A stretch of DNA of 6,359 nt from Actinoplanes liguriensis (GCA_000715855.1 KL571377.1:447-6805); one strand, 5' to 3'; positions 1 to 5,885 are shown, counted from the first letter of the stretch. Made by a program: numbers and translations. The notes: a model not told the origin generated them from the sequence alone.

Positions 1-5
1 GACAT

Positions 6-27
6 GAAGATCTTGAAGTTGATCTTC
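6..27 (-). terminator. Short inverted repeat downstream of the CAP gene, possible terminator
   Basis: GAAGATC at 6-12 and GATCTTC at 21-27 form a perfect 7-bp stem with an 8-nt loop. It lies about 45 bp past the stop codon of the minus-strand CAP gene and in an unusually AT-rich patch for this genome. No run of U follows the stem in the minus-strand transcript, so it is not a canonical intrinsic terminator. Its position at the end of a transcription unit is the only functional hint. The other side of the window edge is unknown. Confidence 0.3.
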
Positions 28-30
28 GAT

Positions 31-84
31 CGGTAACCGAAGGGTCGGTAACCGAAGGGTGGTGGCCGAAGGTCAGTAGCCGAA
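31..84 (-). repeat. Degenerate 14-15 bp tandem repeat overlapping the CAP gene's last codons
   Basis: Four consecutive units each end in CCGAA on the plus strand, at about 31-41, 42-56, 57-70 and 71-84. The 11-nt core CGGTAACCGAA is identical in the first two copies (31-41 and 46-56) and diverges toward the gene. The fourth unit contains the real C-terminus of the CAP protein (Phe-Gly-Tyr-stop), so the array looks like repeated copies of the gene's own tail. Units of 14 and 15 bp do not preserve frame, so copies past the stop codon are not coding extensions. Confidence 0.6.
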
Positions 85-558
85 GTCCTGGGTGAAGTAG
101 GGGGCGCCGCCGTCGCTGTAGACGGCGCCGACGCCGACCGTCTTCGAGCGGCAGTTCAGGATGTTGGCGCGATGACCGGGGCTCTTCATCCACGCGGTGA
201 CGACGTCCTTGCCGGAGCGGTAGCCCCAGGCGATGTTCTCCGCGGACGGCTTCGCGTAGCCGGCGGCCCGCTCGCGGGCGACGAAGTTCGAGCCGCCCCG
301 GCCGGTGTGGCTGAACGCGCCGGTCTGCGCCATGTAGCCGCTGTGCCCGCGCGCCGCGGTGATCAGCCGCGAGTCGACCTTGAGGGCGGCACAGCCGTGC
401 GCGGTGCGCTGCACGTTGGTCAGTCGCACGATGTCGGCCTGCAGCGTCGCCTCGGAGACCGGGGCGGCGTCGGCGGGCGTCGCGAAGAGCGTCGCACCGA
501 GAGCGGCGGCGGGGGCGAGAGCGGCGACCAGGGCGAGGCGACGGAACAGCGAGCGCAA
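73..558 (-). CDS. Secreted CAP (SCP/PR-1-like) domain protein
   Basis: This 161-residue protein has a typical signal peptide: basic start MRSLFRR, a hydrophobic core to about residue 26, and an ADA-A cleavage site near residues 29-32. The mature part is a single small CAP domain. Recognisable signature parts are HSGYMAQTGAFSHTG (72-86), AENIAWGY (106-113), VTAWMKSPGHRANILN (120-135) and a terminal YFTQDFGY. His84, Glu107 and His129 match the conserved CAP cavity residues. Cys56 and Cys136 could form a disulfide outside the cell. The start is a TTG at 556-558, with GAAAGGG six bases upstream as a weak Shine-Dalgarno; no ATG or GTG nearby gives the full signal peptide. Bacterial stand-alone CAP proteins are common in actinobacteria, but their molecular function is mostly unknown, so none is assigned. 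It lies downstream of the glycosyltransferase gene on the same strand, but the 131-bp structured gap suggests its own control. Confidence 0.93.
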   Translation of the reverse strand: MRSLFRRLALVAALAPAAALGATLFATPADAAPVSEATLQADIVRLTNVQRTAHGCAALKVDSRLITAARGHSGYMAQTGAFSHTGRGGSNFVARERAAGYAKPSAENIAWGYRSGKDVVTAWMKSPGHRANILNCRSKTVGVGAVYSDGGAPYFTQDFGY

Positions 559-660
559 GGAGGACCCTTTCGGAGTTCGGCGCCTGGCTTGCCGCCAGGT
601 TCACCGTTCCCTTCGGCCTCGTCCCCGGACCCGTTGATTGTCGGACGGGTGCCTGTCCGT
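559..660 (-). promoter_or_regulatory. Structured 5' leader of the CAP gene (ydaO/c-di-AMP riboswitch-like motifs)
   Basis: In the minus-strand transcript this leader holds a perfect 6-bp hairpin, CCTGGC/GCCAGG (594-599 with 583-588, loop GGCAA), 24 nt before the start codon. It is flanked by GGGAACGGTGAA on the 5' side and GCCGAACTCCGAAAGG on the 3' side. Upstream are two mutually exclusive stems that share bases: CGGAC/GTCCG (642-646 with 655-659) and ACCCGT/ACGGGT (629-634 with 645-650). From memory, ydaO-type c-di-AMP riboswitches contain GGGGAACC, GGGUGAAUC-hairpin and GCCGAA-UCCGAAAGG elements, and in actinobacteria they often precede genes for secreted cell-wall proteins. The order is not clearly canonical, and the usual ACAGCUAAC-type 3' element is missing. 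The stems are seen; the riboswitch identity is inference. No convincing -35/-10 pair was found. Confidence 0.4.
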
Positions 661-689
661 CGCCGCTCGGTTGCCGCGGGCGGTCGCGA

Positions 690-2153
690 TCAGGCCGGGG
701 CGTGCCTGGGCTGCGGGACGCCGGCGGTCTGGTGGAGGAGGGCGAGGACCGCCTCGGCGTACCGGCCGTGGTGATGCCGTCCCGCGAAGTCGCGGCCCCG
801 GGCGCTCTGCGCGGACCAGCGCGCCGGGTTGCGGTGCCAGCGGCGCAGCGTCTGGTGCAGGTCACCGGCGGTGCAGTAGACGGCGGCCGCGCCGAACTCC
901 GGCTCGCGCTCCGGGGGCAGCAGCAGGACACAGCCGGCGGCCAGCGGGGCCAGCAGCTCGGCGGCCGGGTCGGCCAGCCCCACGTAGAAGTCGAGCTGGT
1001 GGAGGAAGCCGCGCGGCGTGAGGTCCGGCTCCTGGTAGATGAGCCAGCTCAGCGGCGGCCGCTTGCCGAACGCGTCCCGGGTGAGCGCGTCCCGGTCCAG
1101 GATGCGCACGTCGAACTCGGGGGAGTCGCGCAGCAGGCCGCGCAACGACCGCAACTCGCCGGGCTCGTCCGCGGCGCGGCGCCCGAGGATCGGCCGGTCG
1201 GCGGACGGCTCGCCACGGACCGTGCGCCACCGGCCCGGATCCACGGTGTGCGGCATCGGGACCACGGCCGGCACGGTCCCGAACAGCCGGTCACCGGCCC
1301 ACGGCGCGTCCTCCTCGACCACCACCCGGTCGGCGCGGATGCCGCTGGGCAGGCTCGGCGCGAAGGCGAGCGGCTCCGGGCCGCGGACCACGAGCAGCCG
1401 CGCGTGCACGCGATCGGTCAGCATGACCTGCTCGACCGCGCCCACGTTGATCATGCGCTGAACGTCCGGGTCGAGGTTGCGGGCCGCCCGCCCGAGCGCC
1501 GGCAGGTGCAGCACGGTGACCGGGACGTCGTCGATCAGGGCGCGGAGCGGGCCGGCGCTCTCCGGGACGGTGAAGTCCCCGGCCAGGATCAGGTCGGCCG
1601 TGCCGGGCCCGGTGGAACCGGTCAGGAGCCGGGGCGCCACGAAGACCCGGCTCGACGGGGTGCGCGGGCGGTAGGCGGTCTCCCGGCCGGTGGCGACCCG
1701 CTTGTGCCAGGCCTGGAACGCCGACAGGTAGGCGTGCCGCGCCGGATGCATCCACCCCGGCGCCATGTCCGCGCTGGACAGCGACCCGGCAGAGAGCCGG
1801 ATCAGCGCCAGCGTCTCCCCGCCCAGGTGCCGCACGGCGGGGCGGCCGAAGACAGTGCGGGCGCGCTCCACGTACTCGGCGTCGGCGCCCTTGCGGACCG
1901 GGTCGAGATACCCGAGCCGCGACAGGGCCGGCGCGCGGCGCAGCATCAGCGACGACAGGTTGTACGAGCGGTGCCGCGGATACCCGGGCCGGGTCACCAC
2001 GAGGTCCGCGGTGACCCGCATCCCGGCCGAGGTGGTGGCGAACAGCTCCGGATCGGCGATCAGCGGCGCCACCTGACGTTCCAGCCGCAGCGGGTGCGAC
2101 CAGTCGTCCGAGTCCTGGAACGTCACGTACTCGCCGGTCGCCGCGTCCAGGGC
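690..2153 (-). CDS. Glycosyltransferase, C-terminal part: end of GT2 domain plus degenerate GT-B-like domain (gene split at 2155-2167)
   Basis: This is the downstream 487 residues of a gene whose N-terminus lies in another frame at 2168-2830. It begins inside a GT2 (GT-A) catalytic domain: ALDAATGEYVTFQDSDDW supplies the AxGxY and metal-binding DxD-type motifs. RKGADAEY and GWMHPARHAY follow, as in actinobacterial GT2 proteins. The last roughly 300 residues, from VFVAPRLL onward, are collinear with the N-terminal half of the protein at 2927-5104. Shared landmarks are ARLLVVRGP, a central V(R)ILDRD strand, FLHQLDFYV, and LAAGCVLLLPP followed by FGAAAVYC. The GT4 E-x7-E pair is replaced by alanines, so this domain may be non-catalytic. 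The open frame continues back to 2873, but those roughly 240 Arg/Pro/Gly-rich residues are a shadow of the true frame. The stop is TGA at 690-692. Confidence 0.82.
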   Translation of the reverse strand, partial: ALDAATGEYVTFQDSDDWSHPLRLERQVAPLIADPELFATTSAGMRVTADLVVTRPGYPRHRSYNLSSLMLRRAPALSRLGYLDPVRKGADAEYVERARTVFGRPAVRHLGGETLALIRLSAGSLSSADMAPGWMHPARHAYLSAFQAWHKRVATGRETAYRPRTPSSRVFVAPRLLTGSTGPGTADLILAGDFTVPESAGPLRALIDDVPVTVLHLPALGRAARNLDPDVQRMINVGAVEQVMLTDRVHARLLVVRGPEPLAFAPSLPSGIRADRVVVEEDAPWAGDRLFGTVPAVVPMPHTVDPGRWRTVRGEPSADRPILGRRAADEPGELRSLRGLLRDSPEFDVRILDRDALTRDAFGKRPPLSWLIYQEPDLTPRGFLHQLDFYVGLADPAAELLAPLAAGCVLLLPPEREPEFGAAAVYCTAGDLHQTLRRWHRNPARWSAQSARGRDFAGRHHHGRYAEAVLALLHQTAGVPQPRHAPA

Positions 2154-2830
2154 GGTATAAGAGACAGATCCAGCACCTCCGAGTCCCCGGACCCGTCGTC
2201 GACGATCAGGATCTCCTGGGCCGTCCAGCTCTGCGCGACGAGTGACCGGATCGTCGTCATCAGGGCAGGACCCGGCCGGTACGTCGTGACCACCGTCGTC
2301 ACCAGCGGCCCGTCCACCGGCTCCACCGTGCCGGGCACGATCCGGTCGAACCGGGGTCCCGTCCCGTCGGCGATCGTCAGCCCCGGCCCCGGCAGCAGCC
2401 CGTTGAAGCGGGCCGGCCACACGGACGGCTCGGCCAGGTCCACGCCGAGTGCCTCGCGTACCTGCGGGGGGATCCGGGGATAGCGGTCGAGCAGGTCGGC
2501 GGCCCGGCCCACGGCGAACGCCAGTTGCGCGTGCAACCCCTGGTGTTCCGCCGCGACCGCGTCCGGCCCGTGCGTGCGCAGCAGGTCGTCGAGCAGCGCG
2601 AGCCCGTCCGCCCGGTCCTCCGGCTCGAGGTCCTGGCCGGCGATCGCGCGGGCCAGCTCGCCGACCGCCCACGGGTCGGCGCCGGCGTGCACGAGCAGCG
2701 CCCGCGCGTCCACCGACCGGGCTTGGAGCGCGGCGTTCGCCGGCCCGTCCGGCCCGGAGCGACGCAGTCTGCGTAGATGCCGTTCGAGCAGGGCGGATCC
2801 GTACGTGCCGGGGGTGTGATGCGTGCGCAT
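2123..2830 (-). CDS. Glycosyltransferase, N-terminal part: helical region plus start of GT2 domain (gene split at 2155-2167)
   Basis: This frame starts at ATG 2828-2830 and encodes 221 genuine residues, ending with Asp221 at 2168-2170. The 14 residues after that, to the stop at 2123, are read out of frame. Residues about 10-135 are Ala/Leu-rich and helical, resembling the N-terminal regions that precede GT2 domains in some actinobacterial proteins; they match no family I can name. The GT2 domain starts near residue 175 with LVTTVVTTYRPG. It continues with the nucleotide-binding EILIVDDGSGDSEVLD (206-221), including the DDGS motif. It then breaks before the expected NxGxxxARN segment. The Shine-Dalgarno is weak (GGGCAG just upstream). 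The gene diverges from the glycosyltransferase operon at 2927. Joined to 690-2153, and with about 25 missing residues restored, it would give a protein of about 730 residues that uses an activated sugar donor of unknown identity. Confidence 0.82.
   Translation of the reverse strand: MRTHHTPGTYGSALLERHLRRLRRSGPDGPANAALQARSVDARALLVHAGADPWAVGELARAIAGQDLEPEDRADGLALLDDLLRTHGPDAVAAEHQGLHAQLAFAVGRAADLLDRYPRIPPQVREALGVDLAEPSVWPARFNGLLPGPGLTIADGTGPRFDRIVPGTVEPVDGPLVTTVVTTYRPGPALMTTIRSLVAQSWTAQEILIVDDGSGDSEVLDLSLIPPWTRRPAST
2155..2167 (+). other. Tn5 mosaic-end (Nextera adapter) remnant at an assembly junction
   Basis: GTATAAGAGACAG is identical to the last 13 bases of the 19-bp engineered Tn5 mosaic end. 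Read on the minus strand it is CTGTCTCTTATAC. The natural Tn5 outside end has A rather than T at its fourth base, and the inside end differs after base nine, so the match is to the laboratory hybrid rather than to either wild-type end. The AT-rich 13-mer is out of place in DNA this rich in G and C. It starts immediately after codon 221 of the glycosyltransferase and coincides with a frame change and missing protein sequence. No transposase gene or second end is present. Confidence 0.9.
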
Positions 2831-2926
2831 GGTCTGCCCAACGCCCGGCCCCGGCCCGGCGTGACGTGATCACCCCGAGGGTCGTTGCATCACGAGGGCA
2901 AACCTGAGGAACGGGAGTGCACGATC
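2831..2926. promoter_or_regulatory. Divergent intergenic region with GTGATCAC palindrome
   Basis: The 96 bp between the divergent glycosyltransferase starts must hold promoters for both units. It contains the perfect palindrome GTGATCAC (2866-2873). It also has a wider inverted pair, CGTGAT (2865-2870) with ATCACG (2889-2894), so that ATCAC recurs 20 bp apart on the same face of the helix, and TCGT/ACGA arms around TGCATC (2882-2895). This layout would suit a dimeric regulator controlling both directions. No clear -35/-10 pair is visible on either strand. The Shine-Dalgarno GGGAG (2913-2917) belongs to the plus-strand gene. Confidence 0.4.
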
Positions 2927-5104
2927 ATGACCACGACCGTCCATGACGTGGCGATCCTCTCGGACTTCCGCTATCCGGGCGGCAACTCCGCGGCCATCGC
3001 GGCCGAGGTGCGCGCCCAGGCCGAGGCAGGATTGCGCACGGTGCTGGTGCACGTGCCGTCGCCGCACAACCGGGACGGGTTGCCGTTCAGCCCGCGGATC
3101 GCCGAACTGCTCCGGGACGGGCTGGCCGAGCTGGCCGCGCCGGACGCCGTCACGCACGCGCGCCTGCTGGTGATCCGGCAACCGCGGATCTTCACCGCCG
3201 ACCTGGCCGAGGTGCCGAGGATCCGCGCCGACCACACCGTCATGGTGGTCAACCAGGCGCCGGGGGACTCGGCCGACCCGGCCCGCTACTACCGGTTCGA
3301 CGAGGTGCGCGACCGGGTCGAGCTGTACTTCGGCCCGGACATCGAGTGGGCCCCGATCAGCCCGCAGATTCGCGGCCGGCTGCCCGGGCTGGGCGCGGAC
3401 GACTGGCACGAGATCATTGACGTCGCCGAGTGGTGGACGGGCGACCGGACGCGCGGCGAGGTCCCGGTGATCGGCCGGCACGGGCGGGCCGACCCGGTGA
3501 AGTGGCCGCGCACCGCCGAGGAACTGCTGCTCGCCTACCCGGACCGGCCCGACCTGCGGGTCCGTGTGCTGGGCGGCGGCGAGATCGCCACCCGGCTGCT
3601 CGGCCGGCGCCCGGCGAACTGGGACGTGCTCCCGTTCGGCGCCGAGCCGCCCCTGGACTTCCTGCGCAGCATCGACTTCTTCGTCTACTTCCACGACCCG
3701 GATCTGGTCGAGGCGTTCGGCCGGACGATCCTGGAGGCGATGGCCGCCGGGGTGCCGGCGATCATCGGCGAGCACTTCCGGCCGATCTTCGGCGACGCCG
3801 CGCTCTACTCCACCCCGGCCGGCGTGGAGCCGCTGGTTCGTGGCCTGTGGGCGGATCGTGACCGGTACCGGGAGGTGGTCACCCGGGCCCGTGAGTTCGT
3901 CGAGGAACGCTACGGCACCGCCTCGCATCTGGCCCGGCTCGCCGAGCGCGGGGCCGGCGCCCGTCCGGCCGCCCACCGCGCCCCCGGGCCCGCCCGGCAC
4001 GGCGATCCGGCGCCCCGGCCGCGCCCGGTCCTGATGCTCAGCGACAACGGCGCCGGTCTCGGGCACCTGTCCCGCCTGATGGCGATCGGCCGGCGCCTGC
4101 CCCGGGCGCATCCGGCGGTGATCGCGACCCAGTCGTACGGCGCCTCGGTCGCCCACCAGGAGGGTTTCCTCACCGAGTACCTGCCGTCCCGGACCGTGCT
4201 CGGGATGGCGAAGCAGCGCTGGTCCGCGTTCCTCCAGTCGCGGCTGGAGCACCTGGTCGACCTGCACCGCCCGGCCGTCGTCGCGGTGGACAGCGTCCCG
4301 CACGACGGCATCGTGGCCGCCGCCGCGGCCCGCCCGGACGTCACCTGGGTCTGGGTGCGCCGGCCGATGTGGCGGCGGGACACCGGCGCCGAGTGGATCG
4401 AGCGGGGCTCGGCGTTCGACGGCATCCTGGAGCCGGGCGAGTTCGCGGCCGAGGCCGACCAGGGCCCGACCGTGGCGGCCCGGGCCGGGGTGCACGCGGT
4501 CGAGCCGATCATGCTGCTGGACCGCGACGACCTCGCCGAGCCGGCCGAGGCGCGGGCCGCGCTCGGGCTGGCCGAGGGACGCCCGGCCGCGCTGCTGCAA
4601 CTGGGCGCCGGGAACATCAACGACATCGCCTCGCCGGTCGGCCGGATCGCGGCGCACCTGCGCGAGGCCGGGTTCCAGGTGCTGCTCGCCGAGTCGATGA
4701 TCGCGACCGAGCCGATGCCGGCGGTGCCCGGCGCCGAGGTGGTCAAGGTGTACCCGATCAGCCGGTATCTGCGCGGATTGGACCTGGTGGTCAGCGCGTC
4801 CGGTTACAACTCCTTCCATGAGCTGCTCGCCTTCGGGGTGCCGGCGGTGTTCGTGCCGAACCGGTCCACCTCGCTGGACGACCAGCTCGGCCGGGCCCGG
4901 TTCGCGGCGGCGGCCGGCGCGGCACTCTGCATCGAGGATCCGGAGAGCGACGAGCTGGACCGGGTGCTGACCGAGGCGGTCCGGCCCGAAGTGCGGGAAC
5001 AACTGGCCCGGCGCTGCGCCGAACTCGGGTTCGGCAACGGCGCCGGGGCCGCGGCGCGCTGGCTGGCGGGGCTGGCCGCGGAGAACGTACGAAGCGGAGC
5101 GTGA
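2927..5104 (+). CDS. Tandem two-domain glycosyltransferase (GT4-like GT-B + MurG/GT28-like GT-B)
   Basis: This 725-residue protein holds two glycosyltransferase modules. Residues about 6-335 are GT4-like. They start with VAILSDFRYPGGNS and a glycine-rich donor loop, and the second half has a CxGGGE-like strand (VRVLGGGE), SIDFFVYF, and the E-x7-E motif (Glu262, Glu270) in EAFGRTILEAMAAGVPAI. A Pro/Ala/Arg-rich linker (about 340-366) leads to a GT28/MurG-like module, about 368-725. That module opens with MLSDNGAGLGHLSR (His380 at the glycine-rich acceptor loop) and later has LLQLGAGNIND and SASGYNSFHELLAFGVPAVFVP (from Ser624), the GT28 donor-binding signature. No signal peptide or membrane segment is seen, so it is probably cytoplasmic. 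I chose ATG 2927 with GGGAG nine bases upstream over an in-frame TTG at 2885, which lacks a good ribosome site. The gene is 4 bp from the next one. The two modules probably add successive sugars to one glycan; substrates are unknown. Confidence 0.88.
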   Translation: MTTTVHDVAILSDFRYPGGNSAAIAAEVRAQAEAGLRTVLVHVPSPHNRDGLPFSPRIAELLRDGLAELAAPDAVTHARLLVIRQPRIFTADLAEVPRIRADHTVMVVNQAPGDSADPARYYRFDEVRDRVELYFGPDIEWAPISPQIRGRLPGLGADDWHEIIDVAEWWTGDRTRGEVPVIGRHGRADPVKWPRTAEELLLAYPDRPDLRVRVLGGGEIATRLLGRRPANWDVLPFGAEPPLDFLRSIDFFVYFHDPDLVEAFGRTILEAMAAGVPAIIGEHFRPIFGDAALYSTPAGVEPLVRGLWADRDRYREVVTRAREFVEERYGTASHLARLAERGAGARPAAHRAPGPARHGDPAPRPRPVLMLSDNGAGLGHLSRLMAIGRRLPRAHPAVIATQSYGASVAHQEGFLTEYLPSRTVLGMAKQRWSAFLQSRLEHLVDLHRPAVVAVDSVPHDGIVAAAAARPDVTWVWVRRPMWRRDTGAEWIERGSAFDGILEPGEFAAEADQGPTVAARAGVHAVEPIMLLDRDDLAEPAEARAALGLAEGRPAALLQLGAGNINDIASPVGRIAAHLREAGFQVLLAESMIATEPMPAVPGAEVVKVYPISRYLRGLDLVVSASGYNSFHELLAFGVPAVFVPNRSTSLDDQLGRARFAAAAGAALCIEDPESDELDRVLTEAVRPEVREQLARRCAELGFGNGAGAAARWLAGLAAENVRSGA

Positions 5105-5108
5105 CTTT

Positions 5109-5759
5109 ATGTCCGATTTGTCAACAAAACCGGAGTTGGAAAAGTTGCACTGGGAGATCGCGGCGCTCACCGGGCGGATGCGCTCGGTCGAGCTGGAGCG
5201 CGACTCCTGGCGTGCCCGGTGCGACCGGCTGACCGAGCAGCGCGACCAGGAGCGGGAGAAGGCCCGCAACCTGCGCGGCAGCGGGTCCTACCGGCTGGGG
5301 AAGGCGCTCGTCTCGTTCGCCCGGGACCCGTTCCGCACGTCGCCGAGGCTGGTCCGCGGGCTGGCCCGGCGACTCCGGCCCGGGGCGGGCGAGACGCCGG
5401 TCGTCCCGAAGCAGATGCCGGCCGCCCGCCGGCAGCCCGCGCACCTGTACGTGGCGATCGGTCTCGACCACGACGCGCTGCGCGACTTCCTGGGCACGGT
5501 CAACCAGCGGCTGCTGGTGACGCCGGACCACCGGCCGGTCGTGCTGACCGACGATCCGGCGTTCTCGCTGCTGCGCAAGCTCGGGGTGCTGATGGAGTAC
5601 CTGCCGGACCGGGCCACCTGGGAACGGCACCGGCCCGACCGGGCGTGGGACGACCTGCTCGCCGAGCGCCTGGCCCAGCTCTGCCGCGACCACAGCACCG
5701 AACGCACCGTCGTCGTCGACCGGCTGAACCCGCCCACGCTAGCCGATCTGCTGTGCTGA
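5109..5759 (+). CDS. Coiled-coil protein of a glycosyltransferase operon, function unknown
   Basis: The protein has 216 residues. Residues about 8-56 are a charged heptad-like coiled coil (PELEKLHWEIAAL and onward, rich in Glu/Arg/Leu). The motif GSGSYRLGKALVSFARDP (57-74) follows, then a strongly basic amphipathic stretch to about 92 that could lie on a membrane or bind a nucleic acid or anionic glycan. A Pro-rich linker leads to a compact alpha/beta domain (about 112-216) with VVLTDDPAFSLLRKLGV and VVVDRLNPP. The coil followed by SYRLGK is, in my recollection, common in proteins encoded among actinobacterial and other surface-glycan glycosyltransferase genes. I cannot name the family. The start at 5109 has GGAG at 5096-5099 and lies 4 bp after the previous stop, so the two genes are almost certainly cotranscribed. 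A rare CTA leucine codon near the end and the abrupt LADLLC terminus leave C-terminal truncation possible. Confidence 0.8.
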   Translation: MSDLSTKPELEKLHWEIAALTGRMRSVELERDSWRARCDRLTEQRDQEREKARNLRGSGSYRLGKALVSFARDPFRTSPRLVRGLARRLRPGAGETPVVPKQMPAARRQPAHLYVAIGLDHDALRDFLGTVNQRLLVTPDHRPVVLTDDPAFSLLRKLGVLMEYLPDRATWERHRPDRAWDDLLAERLAQLCRDHSTERTVVVDRLNPPTLADLLC

Positions 5760-5799
5760 CCGGCGTCGCCTTCGGCTCGCGGGCATCGCGCCCTTGGCG

Positions 5800-5865
5800 G
5801 CCGATGTCGAGGTGCCCGAAAAAGACCACGCTTCGCTTGCCTTTTTCGAGCACCTCGACATCGGC
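5800..5865 (+). terminator. Long near-perfect hairpin ending the glycosyltransferase operon
   Basis: GCCGATGTCGAGGTGC (5800-5815) pairs perfectly with 5850-5865. After one C/A mismatch, CGAAAAAG (5817-5824) pairs with CTTTTTCG (5841-5848). The result is a stem of 24 base pairs with a 16-nt loop. It begins 40 bp after the stop of the coiled-coil gene and lies before the promoter of the next gene, so transcription termination or insulation is the natural reading. The U-run is inside the 3' arm rather than after it, so it is not a textbook intrinsic terminator; actinobacteria often use such stems. The upstream bases 5760-5799 add smaller GC-rich stems, such as GGGC/GCCC at 5781-5793, and encode nothing visible. 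Confidence 0.65.
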
Positions 5866-5885
5866 GGACCCGATGCAGCCGGTTT

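Noticed and set aside
4..36. A tiny plus-strand open frame starting ATG at position 4 (10 codons)
   Set aside because: It is too short, has no visible ribosome site, and coincides with the inverted repeat at 6-27.
2155..2167. A natural Tn5/IS50 insertion scar or programmed frameshift site
   Set aside because: The bases match the engineered mosaic end, not the natural outside or inside ends. There is no target duplication, transposase or slippery sequence, and genuine protein sequence is missing at the site.
702..2483. A long plus-strand open frame of 593 codons antisense to the glycosyltransferase
   Set aside because: It is a by-product of high GC content. Its product is low-complexity Arg/Gly/Val-rich, and both fragments of the opposite strand carry real glycosyltransferase motifs.
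2154..2873. A minus-strand reading that extends the C-terminal glycosyltransferase frame back to 2873, giving a 727-residue protein
   Set aside because: The first roughly 240 residues are Arg/Pro/Gly-rich with no domain character, while the alternative frame from 2830 has clear GT2 motifs. The frame only changes at the adapter remnant.
2885..2926. TTG start at 2885 for the double glycosyltransferase
   Set aside because: It would add 14 non-conserved-looking residues without a good Shine-Dalgarno. ATG 2927 has GGGAG nine bases upstream.
2870..5269. A 799-codon minus-strand open frame opposite the double glycosyltransferase
   Set aside because: The product is rich in Arg, His, Pro and Gln with no recognisable domain, and it covers the shared promoter region. 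It is an antisense shadow.
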